Shown here in pieces: positions 8,790-17,944 of a stretch of DNA of 64,000 nt. The notes below the pieces were generated by a model that had not been told where the DNA came from, did no database searches, and saw only the letters and a list, made by a program, of their open reading frames with translations. The stretch's first letter is position 1. Each line of letters begins with the position of its first letter. The position numbers and the translations under genes were made by a program. Location of the stretch: NCBI GenBank assembly GCA_032122355.1, contig JAUMCS010000038.1:1-64000 (forward strand). The letters run 5' to 3'. Origin of the DNA: RFTU01 sp032122355. Its GTDB lineage: Bacteria > Pseudomonadota > Gammaproteobacteria > Burkholderiales > Burkholderiaceae_C.

Positions 8790-9785
8790 TCAATGAGCCC
8801 TCAAACCCGACCACAGACATAATTGCGACAGTGCCTGTTGGTAGATCGAAGTAGGAAGACGTTCAATAAACTCCTGGGCGCTTTGAATTTGCATGGCTAT
8901 CGCTTCGCGGGTTTTATCTAAAGCACCGGTAGCTTGCACAATAGCAATAACCTCATGTAATTGATCCACATTTCCATTTTGTATGGCCTGACGAATAAAC
9001 TCACGCTCCGAAGCTCGCCCTAATTGCATTGCAGCCAGCAAAGGCAGAGTGGCTTTACCCTCACGCAAATCATCGCCGACATTCTTACCTAAATCTTCTG
9101 TTTTTCCTTCGTAATCTAATAGATCATCCACGAGTTGAAAGGCCGTACCTAGTGCCCCGCCTATTGCCGCACTGGCCTCCTCAGATTCGTAAGGCACTTG
9201 GGCGATTACCGCACCCAAACGGGCGCTCGCTTCAAATAATTTAGCTGTTTTATATCGGATCACTCGCAAATAATCATCCACCAAAATATCAGGGTTATGC
9301 ATATTCATGAGTTGCAATACCTCACCCTCTGCAATCACATTGGTAGCATCTGCCATGACATCTAAAACTCGCATGGAATTGACGGAAACCATCATTTGAA
9401 ATGCACGCGAGTACAAAAAATCCCCCACCAAAACACTGGCAGAATTTCCGAATAAGTCGTTGGCCGTCGGTTTACCACGACGCAGGGTAGACTCATCCAC
9501 CACATCATCATGAAGCAAGGTAGCCGTATGAATAAACTCTACAGTTGCCGCCAAGGTATGAGCAAAATCACCCATGTAACCCCAAGCTCGAGCCATCAGC
9601 AATACCAATCGCGGCCTGATGCGTTTACCTCCTGCATGAACAATGTAATGCCCAATCTGGCCCACCAATGCCACATCCGACTGCAGTTGATGTTGAATAA
9701 CCTTATCCACTGCCACCATATCGGATGCAAGAATATCATGGTGAAATGGGCTCAAATGAAGTAGGGTTGAAGTATTATCTTTCAC
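8790..9785 (-). CDS. ispB: Octaprenyl diphosphate synthase
   Basis: This trans-prenyltransferase (331 residues) builds the all-trans C40 side chain of ubiquinone from FPP/IPP. Both Asp-rich motifs are present: the first in ATLLHDDVVDESTLRRGKPT and the second in FQLVDDLLDYEG. The GGKRIRPRLVLL segment near residue 52 binds the IPP diphosphate. Length and start fit the family. The gene stands alone and is divergent from the PTS operon, so 9786-9863 must hold promoters for both directions. The exact product chain length is inferred from family similarity. Confidence 0.92.
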   Translation of the reverse strand: MKDNTSTLLHLSPFHHDILASDMVAVDKVIQHQLQSDVALVGQIGHYIVHAGGKRIRPRLVLLMARAWGYMGDFAHTLAATVEFIHTATLLHDDVVDESTLRRGKPTANDLFGNSASVLVGDFLYSRAFQMMVSVNSMRVLDVMADATNVIAEGEVLQLMNMHNPDILVDDYLRVIRYKTAKLFEASARLGAVIAQVPYESEEASAAIGGALGTAFQLVDDLLDYEGKTEDLGKNVGDDLREGKATLPLLAAMQLGRASEREFIRQAIQNGNVDQLHEVIAIVQATGALDKTREAIAMQIQSAQEFIERLPTSIYQQALSQLCLWSGLRAH

Positions 9786-9863
9786 ACCTGTGATTATCGC
9801 GAATCTTCAGGCCATGGTGACATCAAAATCCAAAAACACCTTTTGAATCTTTATCGAACAACG

Positions 9864-10328
9864 ATGCAAACTACCGGTATATTCATCATTGCTCACGCCC
9901 CACTGGCTTCCGCGCTCAAAACGGTTGCTGAACACGTCTACCCAGATTGCGGTTCTGCTTTGGCTCACCTAGACATCTTTCCGGCCGACGACCTCGCATC
10001 TTGTGCCTCAAAAGCCCTGCAGATGATGCGCGCCCACTCCATCAACGATTGGTTGATTCTTACCGACGTTTTTGGTGCAACTCCGTGCAACATTGCCAGA
10101 GGCATACTGAATGAATTGCCGCCCTTACGTTTGCGTATGGTTGCGGGCGTAAATGTTCCTATGCTGTGGCGCCTATTGTGCTACCGACACGAATCGCTTG
10201 ATGCTCTTGCCGAAAAAGCACTCAATGGCGGAACTCAAGGGATTATGTCCATAGAAAGTATGACCATCCATCAACAAGCTTCTAAATCTAACCATCATGA
10301 TCAAAGCTACCGTCAAAATCAGCAATAA
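9864..10328 (+). CDS. PTS EIIA component, mannose-family type
   Basis: A 154-residue EIIA of the mannose (ManX-like) family. The phospho-accepting His is probably that in GIFIIAHAPLASAL near residue 12. The WLILTDVFGATPCNIA segment is the family's conserved DxxGxxP/A region. No EIIB, EIIC or EIID gene follows. This is the usual betaproteobacterial arrangement, where the phosphorelay has a regulatory rather than sugar-uptake role (family knowledge). ATG 9864 is preferred over 9843 because it gives the normal N-terminus. The 3' end overlaps ptsH by 32 bp. Confidence 0.88.
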   Translation: MQTTGIFIIAHAPLASALKTVAEHVYPDCGSALAHLDIFPADDLASCASKALQMMRAHSINDWLILTDVFGATPCNIARGILNELPPLRLRMVAGVNVPMLWRLLCYRHESLDALAEKALNGGTQGIMSIESMTIHQQASKSNHHDQSYRQNQQ

Positions 10329-10566
10329 ACTAGGCCTTCATGCCCGAGCCTCTGCCAAACTCACGCGTCTAGCAGCCACTTTTCCCTGCGAGATTTTTAT
10401 GAGTCGAAATGGAAGACGCATCAATGCCAAAAGCATCATGGGCGTCATGATGCTTGCAGCAGGCCTAGGAACAGAAGTTGAAATTGATTGCCACGGCGAG
10501 CAAGAAGCTGAAGCACTTGAAAATCTTCTGGCTTTAATCAATGACAAATTCGGCGAAGGCGAGTAA
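10297..10566 (+). CDS. ptsH: Phosphocarrier protein HPr
   Basis: An 89-residue HPr that carries phosphate from Enzyme I to EIIA. The active-site histidine lies in the motif KLGLHARASAKLTRLA. The conserved NAKSIMGVMMLAA helix contains the Ser equivalent to Ser46. Length is standard. The coding region overlaps the EIIA gene by 32 bp and is followed 38 bp later by ptsI. Confidence 0.95.
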   Translation: MIKATVKISNKLGLHARASAKLTRLAATFPCEIFMSRNGRRINAKSIMGVMMLAAGLGTEVEIDCHGEQEAEALENLLALINDKFGEGE

Positions 10567-10604
10567 GCTACTTATTTTCAGCTTTCATCATCAGGAGAAA
10601 CTTC

Positions 10605-12389
10605 TTGACCATACAAGTTTTTGGTTTGCCGGTTTCACAGGGTATCGCCATTGGTAGAGCAGTATTAGTGGCATCAAGCCGTGTCGATGTTGCCCACTAT
10701 TATGTCGAAGGAGAGCAGGCACTTCAATTTGAAATTGAGCGTTTACAAAGGGCACGCTCCCAAGTCATTGCTGAATTATCATCGCTACAGGCTGATATCC
10801 CTAAAGATGCTCCGCCTGAATTGTGGGCGCTAATGGATGTTCACCTCATGCTTTTAAATGATGAAAGTCTTATTGCTGCTACTCAAGAATGGGTGACCGA
10901 AAGGTCTTACAACGCAGAATGGGCTTTATCAGCACAACTAGAAGTGATGGCGCGTCAATTTGATGAGATGGATGATGAATATCTGCGTGAACGTCGAGCC
11001 GATATCGAACAACTCACTGAGCGTATGCTTAAAGCGCTCAATGGGCACGCTGCGCAAGCAGCGCACCCTTCAAATGGTCATGTTATCGAACAGGGCGATG
11101 ATCCCGTAGTTTTGGTCGCCAGTGACATCGCGCCCGCCGATATGCTGCAATTCAAACACAGTATTTTTACAGGTTTTGTGACAGATGTTGGTGGGCGAAC
11201 CTCTCACACAGCGATTGTTGCACGAAGTATGGCGATACCAGCTGTGGTAGGTGCACGCGAAGCCAGTCGGCTCATTCGGCAGGATGACTGGGTTGTCATT
11301 GATGGAGACGCAGGTGTTGTGATTGTCAATCCATCACCGATCATTTTGGATGAATACCGATTCAAGCGCCGTGAAATCGAACTCGAACGTGCCCGACTCG
11401 ATCGATTGCGCCATAAACCAGCAGTGACCCTAGATGGAATTGCCATTGATCTATTGGCCAACATAGAACAGCCCTCAGATGTTCAGCACGCCGTTCACGC
11501 TGGCGCAATGGGTGTCGGGCTTTTTCGCACTGAATTTTTATTCATGCATCGTAATGGCCACTTACCAGATGAAGAGGAGCAATACACTCATTACCTTCAA
11601 GCCATTGAGGGTTTAGATGGGCAGCCTCTGACCATCCGTACCATCGATATAGGCGCAGATAAACCGCTTGATCGAATGACAACGCATGAATTGCGACACG
11701 AGCACATCCTTAATCCAGCAATGGGCCTACGTGCCATTCGCTGGAGCCTCTCTGAGCCCTCCATGTTTCAAACGCAATTACGAGCCGTTTTGCGCGCCAG
11801 TGCTCATGGTCAGGTTCGGTTATTGTTGCCCATGCTTGCGCAAATCGCTGAAATTCGTGCGATTCGCCAACAGCTGATGGTAGCCAAAAAGGAATTGACT
11901 CAATCTGGAATTGCGTTTGGTGAAATAGAAGTCGGTGCCATGATTGAAGTACCGGCTGCAGCCCTGATGGCTTCCACCTTTGCGCGTGACTTTGATTTCA
12001 TTTCAATTGGAACCAATGATCTGATTCAATATACCTTGGCTATTGATCGGGCTGATGAACAGGTCTCACATTTATATGACCCCTGGCATCCTGCCGTGCT
12101 GCGATTAATTCATCAAACCATTGCTGCGGCTAAAACAGTGGGTTGTCCTGTCAGCGTATGTGGAGAAATGGCCGGAGATGTTGCATTCACCGAACTCTTG
12201 CTTGCCATGGGCTTGCGGTCATTCTCTATGCACCCATCCCAAATAGCTGAAGTCAAACAAATCATCCTTCGGTCCGATGTTCGACGGCTAGGGGCCGTTT
12301 TAGACCGAGTTTTATTATCGGATCACCCCGAACAAACTGCGCGCACGGTATTTGATGCCGTGCGTACTTTACAAGGTGCAGCCGCATAA
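10605..12389 (+). CDS. ptsI: PTS Enzyme I (phosphoenolpyruvate-protein phosphotransferase)
   Basis: A 594-residue enzyme that takes phosphate from PEP and passes it to HPr. The phosphohistidine motif is GGRTSHTAIVARS. The PEP-binding barrel has GLFRTEFLFMHR and GTNDLIQYTLAIDRAD, and the catalytic cysteine is in VSVCGEMAGD. The start is TTG at 10605, supported by AGGAG about 8 bp upstream and by the standard N-terminus (TIQVFGLPVSQGIAIG). It completes the EIIA-HPr-EI operon. Confidence 0.95.
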   Translation: MTIQVFGLPVSQGIAIGRAVLVASSRVDVAHYYVEGEQALQFEIERLQRARSQVIAELSSLQADIPKDAPPELWALMDVHLMLLNDESLIAATQEWVTERSYNAEWALSAQLEVMARQFDEMDDEYLRERRADIEQLTERMLKALNGHAAQAAHPSNGHVIEQGDDPVVLVASDIAPADMLQFKHSIFTGFVTDVGGRTSHTAIVARSMAIPAVVGAREASRLIRQDDWVVIDGDAGVVIVNPSPIILDEYRFKRREIELERARLDRLRHKPAVTLDGIAIDLLANIEQPSDVQHAVHAGAMGVGLFRTEFLFMHRNGHLPDEEEQYTHYLQAIEGLDGQPLTIRTIDIGADKPLDRMTTHELRHEHILNPAMGLRAIRWSLSEPSMFQTQLRAVLRASAHGQVRLLLPMLAQIAEIRAIRQQLMVAKKELTQSGIAFGEIEVGAMIEVPAAALMASTFARDFDFISIGTNDLIQYTLAIDRADEQVSHLYDPWHPAVLRLIHQTIAAAKTVGCPVSVCGEMAGDVAFTELLLAMGLRSFSMHPSQIAEVKQIILRSDVRRLGAVLDRVLLSDHPEQTARTVFDAVRTLQGAAA

Positions 12390-12487
12390 GTTCTACCCCC
12401 TTAAGGGTGAAACCTTTAGGTGATGTTTCCTAGCTAGCCTGACTACAAAATACCCCTGTACATATCACTTTTTGAAGGGGGGTTTTC

Positions 12488-14023
12488 ATGACATTAGCTG
12501 TGGTCTCTAGCCGAGCCCTAGACGGGCTTGGGGCACCTGCTGTGCAAGTCGAAGTTCACATGGCCAATGGACTTCCGTCATTTACATTGGTAGGATTAGC
12601 CGATACAGAAGTTAAAGAGGCTCGAGAACGAGTCAGATCCGCCCTTATCCACAGTGGGCTGGGATTTCCTCATAATCAGCGTATCACGGTGAATTTAGCG
12701 CCCGCTGACTTACCCAAAGAATCTGGGCGCTTTGACTTACCGATCGCTTTGGGTATTTTGGCTGCATCCGGTCACATTCCTCCCGATGCCTTAGATGGCT
12801 ATGAATTTGCAGGGGAACTCTCACTAGCAGGTGAATTACGTCCGGTCAGAGGGGCTTTAGCCATGGCTCTGGCCGTTCAACGTCAGAATCAACAACCTCG
12901 TCAACTGGTGTTGCCACCGCTAAGCGCACAAGAAGCAGCCTTAGTTGAAGGCATCAGGGTTTATCAAGCACGCCATTTACAAGACGTGGTTTCGGCATTG
13001 GGAAATGGTGCCAATCCAACCCCACTTACACCAGCCAAGCCGATGAAGTTACAGACAACCACGGCATTGAGTGCACTGGATTTAGCCGATGTACGTGGCC
13101 AGCAAGGAGCTAAACGCGCATTGGAAATTGCCGCTGCGGGTAACCATAGTTTGCTTCTGGTGGGGTCGCCCGGAAGTGGGAAATCCATGTTGGCGCAACG
13201 CCTATCAAGCCTACTTCCGCCCATGAATGAAGAAGAGGCACTTTCCAGTGCAGCACTTGCCAGCGTATCAGCCAGTGGATTTGATGTACAACAATGGCGA
13301 CAAAGGCCTATGCGTAGCCCTCACCATTCGGCTAGTTCCGTAGCTCTTGTGGGTGGCGGCTCACCACCCCGCCCTGGCGAGATATCCCTTGCACATGGCG
13401 GTGTTCTATTTTTAGATGAACTACCTGAGTTTAATCGAGCCTGCCTTGAGTCACTGCGTGAACCACTCGAGACAGGTCGCATTACCCTGAGCAGAGCAGC
13501 CCGCCAAGCCAGCTACCCTGCGCAATTTCAGTTGATTGCTGCTATGAACCCTTGCCCATGTGGTTGGCTGGGGGCACAGGCTGTGAGTGGTCGTGTTTGT
13601 CGCTGTACCCCAGATGCCGTTAATCGCTATCAATCTAGGATTTCAGGGCCTTTACTTGATCGGATGGACTTACAAGTTGAAGTACCCGCCGTTAAACCCT
13701 CTGAATTACTTACGGCACCCGCCGGTGAAAAAAGTGCCACGGTGGCGCAAAGGGTTGCGGCAGCACAAACTCGGCAACGTGCACGTCAAGGCAAAACCAA
13801 TGCTGAATTAAATGCAGGCGATATGGATTTATATTGCCCTTTGGATGAAGCTGCACAGGCTTTTGCAATGCGCGCGGCAGAGCGTATGGGCTGGTCAGGA
13901 CGAAGCCTTCATCGAGTGATTAAAGTCGCCCGCACCATAGCTGACTTGGCTGAGCAACCCACACTGAATGTACATCACTTAGCCGAGGCTATGCAGTATC
14001 GAAGGGGGCTGAATTCGGCATAG
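12488..14023 (+). CDS. comM: YifB/ComM family AAA+ ATPase (Mg chelatase-like)
   Basis: A 511-residue protein. The N-terminal Lon-protease-like fold domain has GLPSFTLVGLADTEVKEARE. An AAA+ domain has Walker A VGSPGSGKSMLAQRL and Walker B GGVLFLDELPEF. It also has the NPCPCGW...CRC cysteine segment and a C-terminal SGRSLHRVIKVARTIADL helix. ComM is a branch-migrating helicase that helps integrate DNA during natural transformation in Vibrio and Haemophilus; that role is inferred here. AAGGGGGG precedes the ATG. The 98-bp gap from ptsI holds no gene. Confidence 0.9.
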   Translation: MTLAVVSSRALDGLGAPAVQVEVHMANGLPSFTLVGLADTEVKEARERVRSALIHSGLGFPHNQRITVNLAPADLPKESGRFDLPIALGILAASGHIPPDALDGYEFAGELSLAGELRPVRGALAMALAVQRQNQQPRQLVLPPLSAQEAALVEGIRVYQARHLQDVVSALGNGANPTPLTPAKPMKLQTTTALSALDLADVRGQQGAKRALEIAAAGNHSLLLVGSPGSGKSMLAQRLSSLLPPMNEEEALSSAALASVSASGFDVQQWRQRPMRSPHHSASSVALVGGGSPPRPGEISLAHGGVLFLDELPEFNRACLESLREPLETGRITLSRAARQASYPAQFQLIAAMNPCPCGWLGAQAVSGRVCRCTPDAVNRYQSRISGPLLDRMDLQVEVPAVKPSELLTAPAGEKSATVAQRVAAAQTRQRARQGKTNAELNAGDMDLYCPLDEAAQAFAMRAAERMGWSGRSLHRVIKVARTIADLAEQPTLNVHHLAEAMQYRRGLNSA

Positions 14024-14046
14024 TTTGAGATCAATCAATTAGCCAC

Positions 14047-15507
14047 ATGGGTCAAAAAGGCAAACTATGCGAGTTCATGTCCACACTGCCTCCCCCCCCA
14101 TCTACGCACGACCCATTGATCATCAGCCCAGATGTTCATGCTACGCTACCCTCATTAGATAGCTTTACACCTTTCGCACCATTTCGCCTTGAAACAGCAA
14201 CTTTCACAACCTTAGGCTCATTATGGCTTGCAACCGCTGAGCCAGCTATCGCTGCAGTATCCTGGATTATCCTCACCCATGGGCTAACTCCTCCGGTTGT
14301 CCGCGCAGATTGGGTGCTGAGCCTAGGCATACTGGCTTTAACATTTCCGGCACCACAACGGTTACACCTAACGCGCGGACGAGCCACCATACACTTAATT
14401 TCTCAATGGCTACAATTATTGCTTTTGCTGTGGTTTTGTGGCTGGGCCACAGATAGCTTGACTTTGTACTCCCCAAGCGTATTAGTCGCCTGGGCCAGCA
14501 TCACGCCCTGTTTATGGTGGTTGAATACAGAAGCCACACGCGGCCTATACCACTGGACTCGACGCCAGCCTGCTTTCATACGCCACGCCCTACTTATCAG
14601 CACGGGTAAATTGGGCCTCCGCACTCATAGGGCCTTGCGTAAAAGATACGAAAGCGGTGAATTACACCAGCTTCACGAACAAGATGATGTTGTATCCGTC
14701 ATTAACCAATATCACATTCATGATGTTTATATTGCACTAGAAGGATCAGCAGAGGCAGAAATACAAGCACTTTTGACTCGTTTACAAAACACACCCGCCA
14801 GCATTTATGTGGTACCAGATGTACTGCATACCGTCGTTGTACAAGGCCAATTGCAAACACTTGACGGCTTACCACTGATAGCCATACGCACCTCACCTTT
14901 TACAGGTATGAAAGCATTAATCAAACGCAGCAGTGACTTGGTGCTCGCACTCGGCATTAGCTTATTGACCTTGCCCTTACTTTTATTGATTGCCTGCGCT
15001 ATTAAGCTCGACAGCCAAGGACCGATTTTATTTTTTCAAAAACGTTTGGGAATGAATGGACAAATATTTGATATCTGGAAGTTTCGCACTATGTATCTCA
15101 CACCCCATGCAAAAGACTTATCAGACACAACCCAAGCTATTCGCAATGATCCTCGGGTCACTCGCATAGGTCGCTTTTTGAGGCGTACATCCTTGGATGA
15201 ATTACCGCAATTGCTGAACGTTATACGCGGTGATATGAGCCTCGTTGGGCCACGCCCGCATGCAATGGATCATCACCATCATTATCAGCCCCTGGTGCAA
15301 GCCTACATGGTCAGGCACAGCGTGAGGCCAGGGATCACGGGGTGGGCACAAATTCATGGTCTGCGTGGTGAAACCAATACCCTAGATAAAATGCGCAGAC
15401 GCATCGAGCACGACATCTATTACCTACAACACTGGTCATTGGCATTGGATCTACACATCATCCTGCGTACTATAGGCCTCATCTTTAAAGATGCCCATGC
15501 TTGGTAG
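14047..15507 (+). CDS. Undecaprenyl-phosphate sugar phosphotransferase (WcaJ-like)
   Basis: A 486-residue polyprenyl glycosylphosphotransferase that loads the first sugar-1-phosphate onto undecaprenyl phosphate to begin an exopolysaccharide. The N-terminal half has several hydrophobic spans and a Rossmann-like CoA-binding-type region (ALLISTGKLGLRTHRALRKR). The C-terminal catalytic domain has FFQKRLGMNG, WKFRTM, RTSLDELPQLLNVIRGDMSL and GPRP, then RPGITGWAQIHGLRGET. No clear Shine-Dalgarno decides between ATG 14047 and ATG 14077. It overlaps the EpsL-like gene by 17 bp. The sugar specificity cannot be read from sequence. Confidence 0.9.
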   Translation: MGQKGKLCEFMSTLPPPPSTHDPLIISPDVHATLPSLDSFTPFAPFRLETATFTTLGSLWLATAEPAIAAVSWIILTHGLTPPVVRADWVLSLGILALTFPAPQRLHLTRGRATIHLISQWLQLLLLLWFCGWATDSLTLYSPSVLVAWASITPCLWWLNTEATRGLYHWTRRQPAFIRHALLISTGKLGLRTHRALRKRYESGELHQLHEQDDVVSVINQYHIHDVYIALEGSAEAEIQALLTRLQNTPASIYVVPDVLHTVVVQGQLQTLDGLPLIAIRTSPFTGMKALIKRSSDLVLALGISLLTLPLLLLIACAIKLDSQGPILFFQKRLGMNGQIFDIWKFRTMYLTPHAKDLSDTTQAIRNDPRVTRIGRFLRRTSLDELPQLLNVIRGDMSLVGPRPHAMDHHHHYQPLVQAYMVRHSVRPGITGWAQIHGLRGETNTLDKMRRRIEHDIYYLQHWSLALDLHIILRTIGLIFKDAHAW

Positions 15508-16756
15508 AACCCTGTACCCTTCCAGCGCCCCAAACTGCGCTTCTTCGCACCAAAAAACTTGGTTTTTTTTCTGGATACTTCCCTTATTTTGGGTAGGCAT
15601 ATTGCGGGCTGAAGACATCAATCGCTGGCATATAAAAGCTCAACAGACATTGACCTATGACTCCAATGTTTTTCGACTGCCACAGCAAGCACAAGGCCCA
15701 TCTGACCATATTCAAAGCACCCAGACTGAATGGGGTATAGATGGCAGCACAGGCAGGCAAACTATGAATTTAAGTGCCCAATGGCAGCAAAATCGCTACG
15801 AAAAACTGAAATCACTCAACTATGAAGGATGGCTCCTAGGTGGCAAATTTCATACTTCGCTACCACATCGCACCGCCCTCCAGCTAGATGCATCGGTTGC
15901 CGAAACCATGGCACCCTTTAATCCAGGCAATGCGCCCGTTATTACGGAGCGTAACTTGGCGCATACTGAGCAATGGCAAGGCATATTGGAAATCGGCACA
16001 CCCACTGCACTCAAGGGGGAACTGATAGGCCGCCATGAGAGTTTGAAATACAGTTCTGCACGCTATGCTCCTTACAATCTCATACAAAACCTCACAGCAT
16101 TCGGTATATCTTACCAACCCAAAGCGGCCTTGTTCACGCGCATGGCTCTTAGTCAACGTAGGTACGAGCGCCCTCAGGCCTACCCCTACTTGAATGAATT
16201 GGGCGCCGAGCGCTACGAGCGAAACACCCTTGATTTAGAAGGACGATGGCAACCTCATGACCGTTTTCAATGGCAATGGCAAGCCACCGCAGGCCCCATT
16301 CGGAACCTCAAAAGCCGACTTAACTGGCAAGCCACAGGTCATATGCATTGGAGTTTTTTGGCACAAGCTCAGCAAAGCCGACAGGGCTTAGCAGAATCGG
16401 CCATCAACAGTGCCTTCAACACCCGACAAAGTCAACAAATGGAAGTACAAGCACAATGGAATGCATCTGCGCATTGGCAATGGACTCTATCTGGATCTTG
16501 GCTTAGTCGGCGCATCCAAGAATCCATGAATAGATCCGATTTCAGTATCCCCTCAATACGTGACCAAACCCGCCTGTATCAAGCCGGATTCATATGGAAA
16601 ATCACAAGATCGGTACAAAGTAACTGCCAAATTCAACGCACCCAACGCCAGGTGCAAAATCCCATACCCGGCATAGCCACCTATAACTATCCATTTAATA
16701 GTAGGGGCATATTCTGTGGAATCGGAGTCACCTTACCTTCCAATAGTGCTCCGTAA
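15491..16756 (+). CDS. EpsL-like outer-membrane beta-barrel protein of exopolysaccharide export
   Basis: A 421-residue secreted protein. A hydrophobic signal segment (FFFWILPLFWVGILRAED) follows a long N-terminus. The rest alternates in a beta-strand pattern rich in W/Q/Y (NLSAQWQQNRYEKL, SLNYEGWLLGGKF) and ends with a Phe/Pro-type barrel C-terminus (FCGIGVTLPSNSAP). The TLTYDSNVFRL segment resembles the EpsL family found in XrtB/PEP-CTERM exopolysaccharide loci. No exosortase or PEP-CTERM gene is in the window. It probably forms the outer-membrane exit for the polymer started by the upstream transferase. Confidence 0.65.
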   Translation: MPMLGRTLYPSSAPNCASSHQKTWFFFWILPLFWVGILRAEDINRWHIKAQQTLTYDSNVFRLPQQAQGPSDHIQSTQTEWGIDGSTGRQTMNLSAQWQQNRYEKLKSLNYEGWLLGGKFHTSLPHRTALQLDASVAETMAPFNPGNAPVITERNLAHTEQWQGILEIGTPTALKGELIGRHESLKYSSARYAPYNLIQNLTAFGISYQPKAALFTRMALSQRRYERPQAYPYLNELGAERYERNTLDLEGRWQPHDRFQWQWQATAGPIRNLKSRLNWQATGHMHWSFLAQAQQSRQGLAESAINSAFNTRQSQQMEVQAQWNASAHWQWTLSGSWLSRRIQESMNRSDFSIPSIRDQTRLYQAGFIWKITRSVQSNCQIQRTQRQVQNPIPGIATYNYPFNSRGIFCGIGVTLPSNSAP

Positions 16757-16918
16757 TGCTCATTCTGGCTTGGCCTTATACACTCAGCTACAGGTTTTTC
16801 ATCCAGCAAAATTTGCCTCATCAAAGCGCAATGAATTTACGCTTTGTCACACAAATCTAATCGAACATAGGCAAATAGATAGCTACAAATAAGGCATCTT
16901 TGTTTTTATAGGAATGCC

Positions 16919-17851
16919 ATGTTGACACCTTTCATTTCACGCCGGTTGATTTCGCTCAGCCTTTGTTTTCTTAGTAGCACCATATGGGTGAATGCGCAAA
17001 CTTCAGCCACTACACCACCTACGGTGCAATCATCAGATGTACTGGTGCAGGCCAACCCCAATTTGAGTTTTTCCTCACAAACATGGGGCAATGCGCAATG
17101 CGATGGTTTTATCATGCCATCGGCACGGATGCCTGAAACCGGCATTCATGACACACCACAGCAGGACGGAACAACCCTACGCTATGGCCGTGTCACCGAT
17201 CCCGGTGACTATTCACGTATGGTCTATCGTTATTCATTAGAACCCACTGATCCCCTCACCGCTAGCTCGCTGCGCTGTGAAATTGCTTTCAGCCCAGGAG
17301 GCACTACCGGCCTACCGCTTAACAGCCTATTTTGGCATGCATTTGCCCTGCGCATACCTGACTGGCGCTATACCAACGATGAACAACAATTAGCCCAATG
17401 GCATGCAGGCGATACCAGTGGATTACTGCCCATCTATCAATTGTTGGTCAGAGGCACAGAAATGCGTTTGATACTGCGCTACGACACTTCAGCCATGCCT
17501 TCACGTAACACCACCAAAACCCTGGTGGTATGGCGCACCACGAACTGGACTCCTAATCAATGGCTAACCTTGGTAACCCAAGCTTTAGTCAGCACCAATA
17601 CCAACGTGGGACCTTTCGTGCGCACCTGGATCAATGGTACCCAAGTGGTGAATTACAAGGGGCCCGTAGGCTACAACCAGCCCGATGCTCTACCCTATGT
17701 CAAACATGGGATTTATCACTGGACTAATCTCAACCCCTGGGATTACGCTTTACGCCAACGTTATGTACATATGCGCAAAGCTGGCCTTGTGAAAGACCCT
17801 AATCGTATTTATACACCCGCCTCCCTGGCAAATTGGGTTCACGCACTGTAA
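16919..17851 (+). CDS. Secreted polysaccharide lyase, heparin-lyase-I-like fold
   Basis: A 310-residue exported protein. The signal peptide spans about residues 1-26 (LISLSLCFLSSTIWVNA, cleavage before QT). The mature part resembles the jelly-roll polysaccharide lyase family (Polysacc_lyase, PF14099): SLFWHAFALRIPDW, QWHAGD, LLVRGTEMRLILRY, TWINGTQVVNYKGPVGYN and YVKHGIYHW. It presumably acts on a uronic-acid-containing polymer, perhaps trimming or releasing the locus's own exopolysaccharide; the substrate is not known. The 162-bp gap upstream, against 17-bp overlap for the previous pair, suggests its own promoter. A strong terminator follows. Confidence 0.7.
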   Translation: MLTPFISRRLISLSLCFLSSTIWVNAQTSATTPPTVQSSDVLVQANPNLSFSSQTWGNAQCDGFIMPSARMPETGIHDTPQQDGTTLRYGRVTDPGDYSRMVYRYSLEPTDPLTASSLRCEIAFSPGGTTGLPLNSLFWHAFALRIPDWRYTNDEQQLAQWHAGDTSGLLPIYQLLVRGTEMRLILRYDTSAMPSRNTTKTLVVWRTTNWTPNQWLTLVTQALVSTNTNVGPFVRTWINGTQVVNYKGPVGYNQPDALPYVKHGIYHWTNLNPWDYALRQRYVHMRKAGLVKDPNRIYTPASLANWVHAL

Positions 17852-17867
17852 AATGCAAGGGCCTTGT

Positions 17868-17914
17868 CAAGGCAACAGTGCTACTAGCTCGTGACGTTGC
17901 CTTGGCTTTTTTTA
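17868..17914 (+). terminator. Rho-independent terminator after the lyase gene
   Basis: A perfect 9-bp stem, CAAGGCAAC (17868-17876) with GTTGCCTTG (17896-17904), has a 19-nt loop and is followed by GGC and seven T residues. It separates the exopolysaccharide block from ilvE. Confidence 0.85.
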
Positions 17915-17944
17915 CCAATTGATTACCCTTGAAGAGGACCCAAT

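Noticed and set aside
9510..9764. Plus-strand 84-codon open frame
   Set aside because: Antisense to ispB, which has both Asp-rich motifs; no ribosome site and no family resemblance.
12390..12487. Gap between ptsI and comM examined for an RNA gene or terminator
   Set aside because: Only a weak CCCCTTAAGGG-type dyad is present, with no T-run and no RNA gene features.
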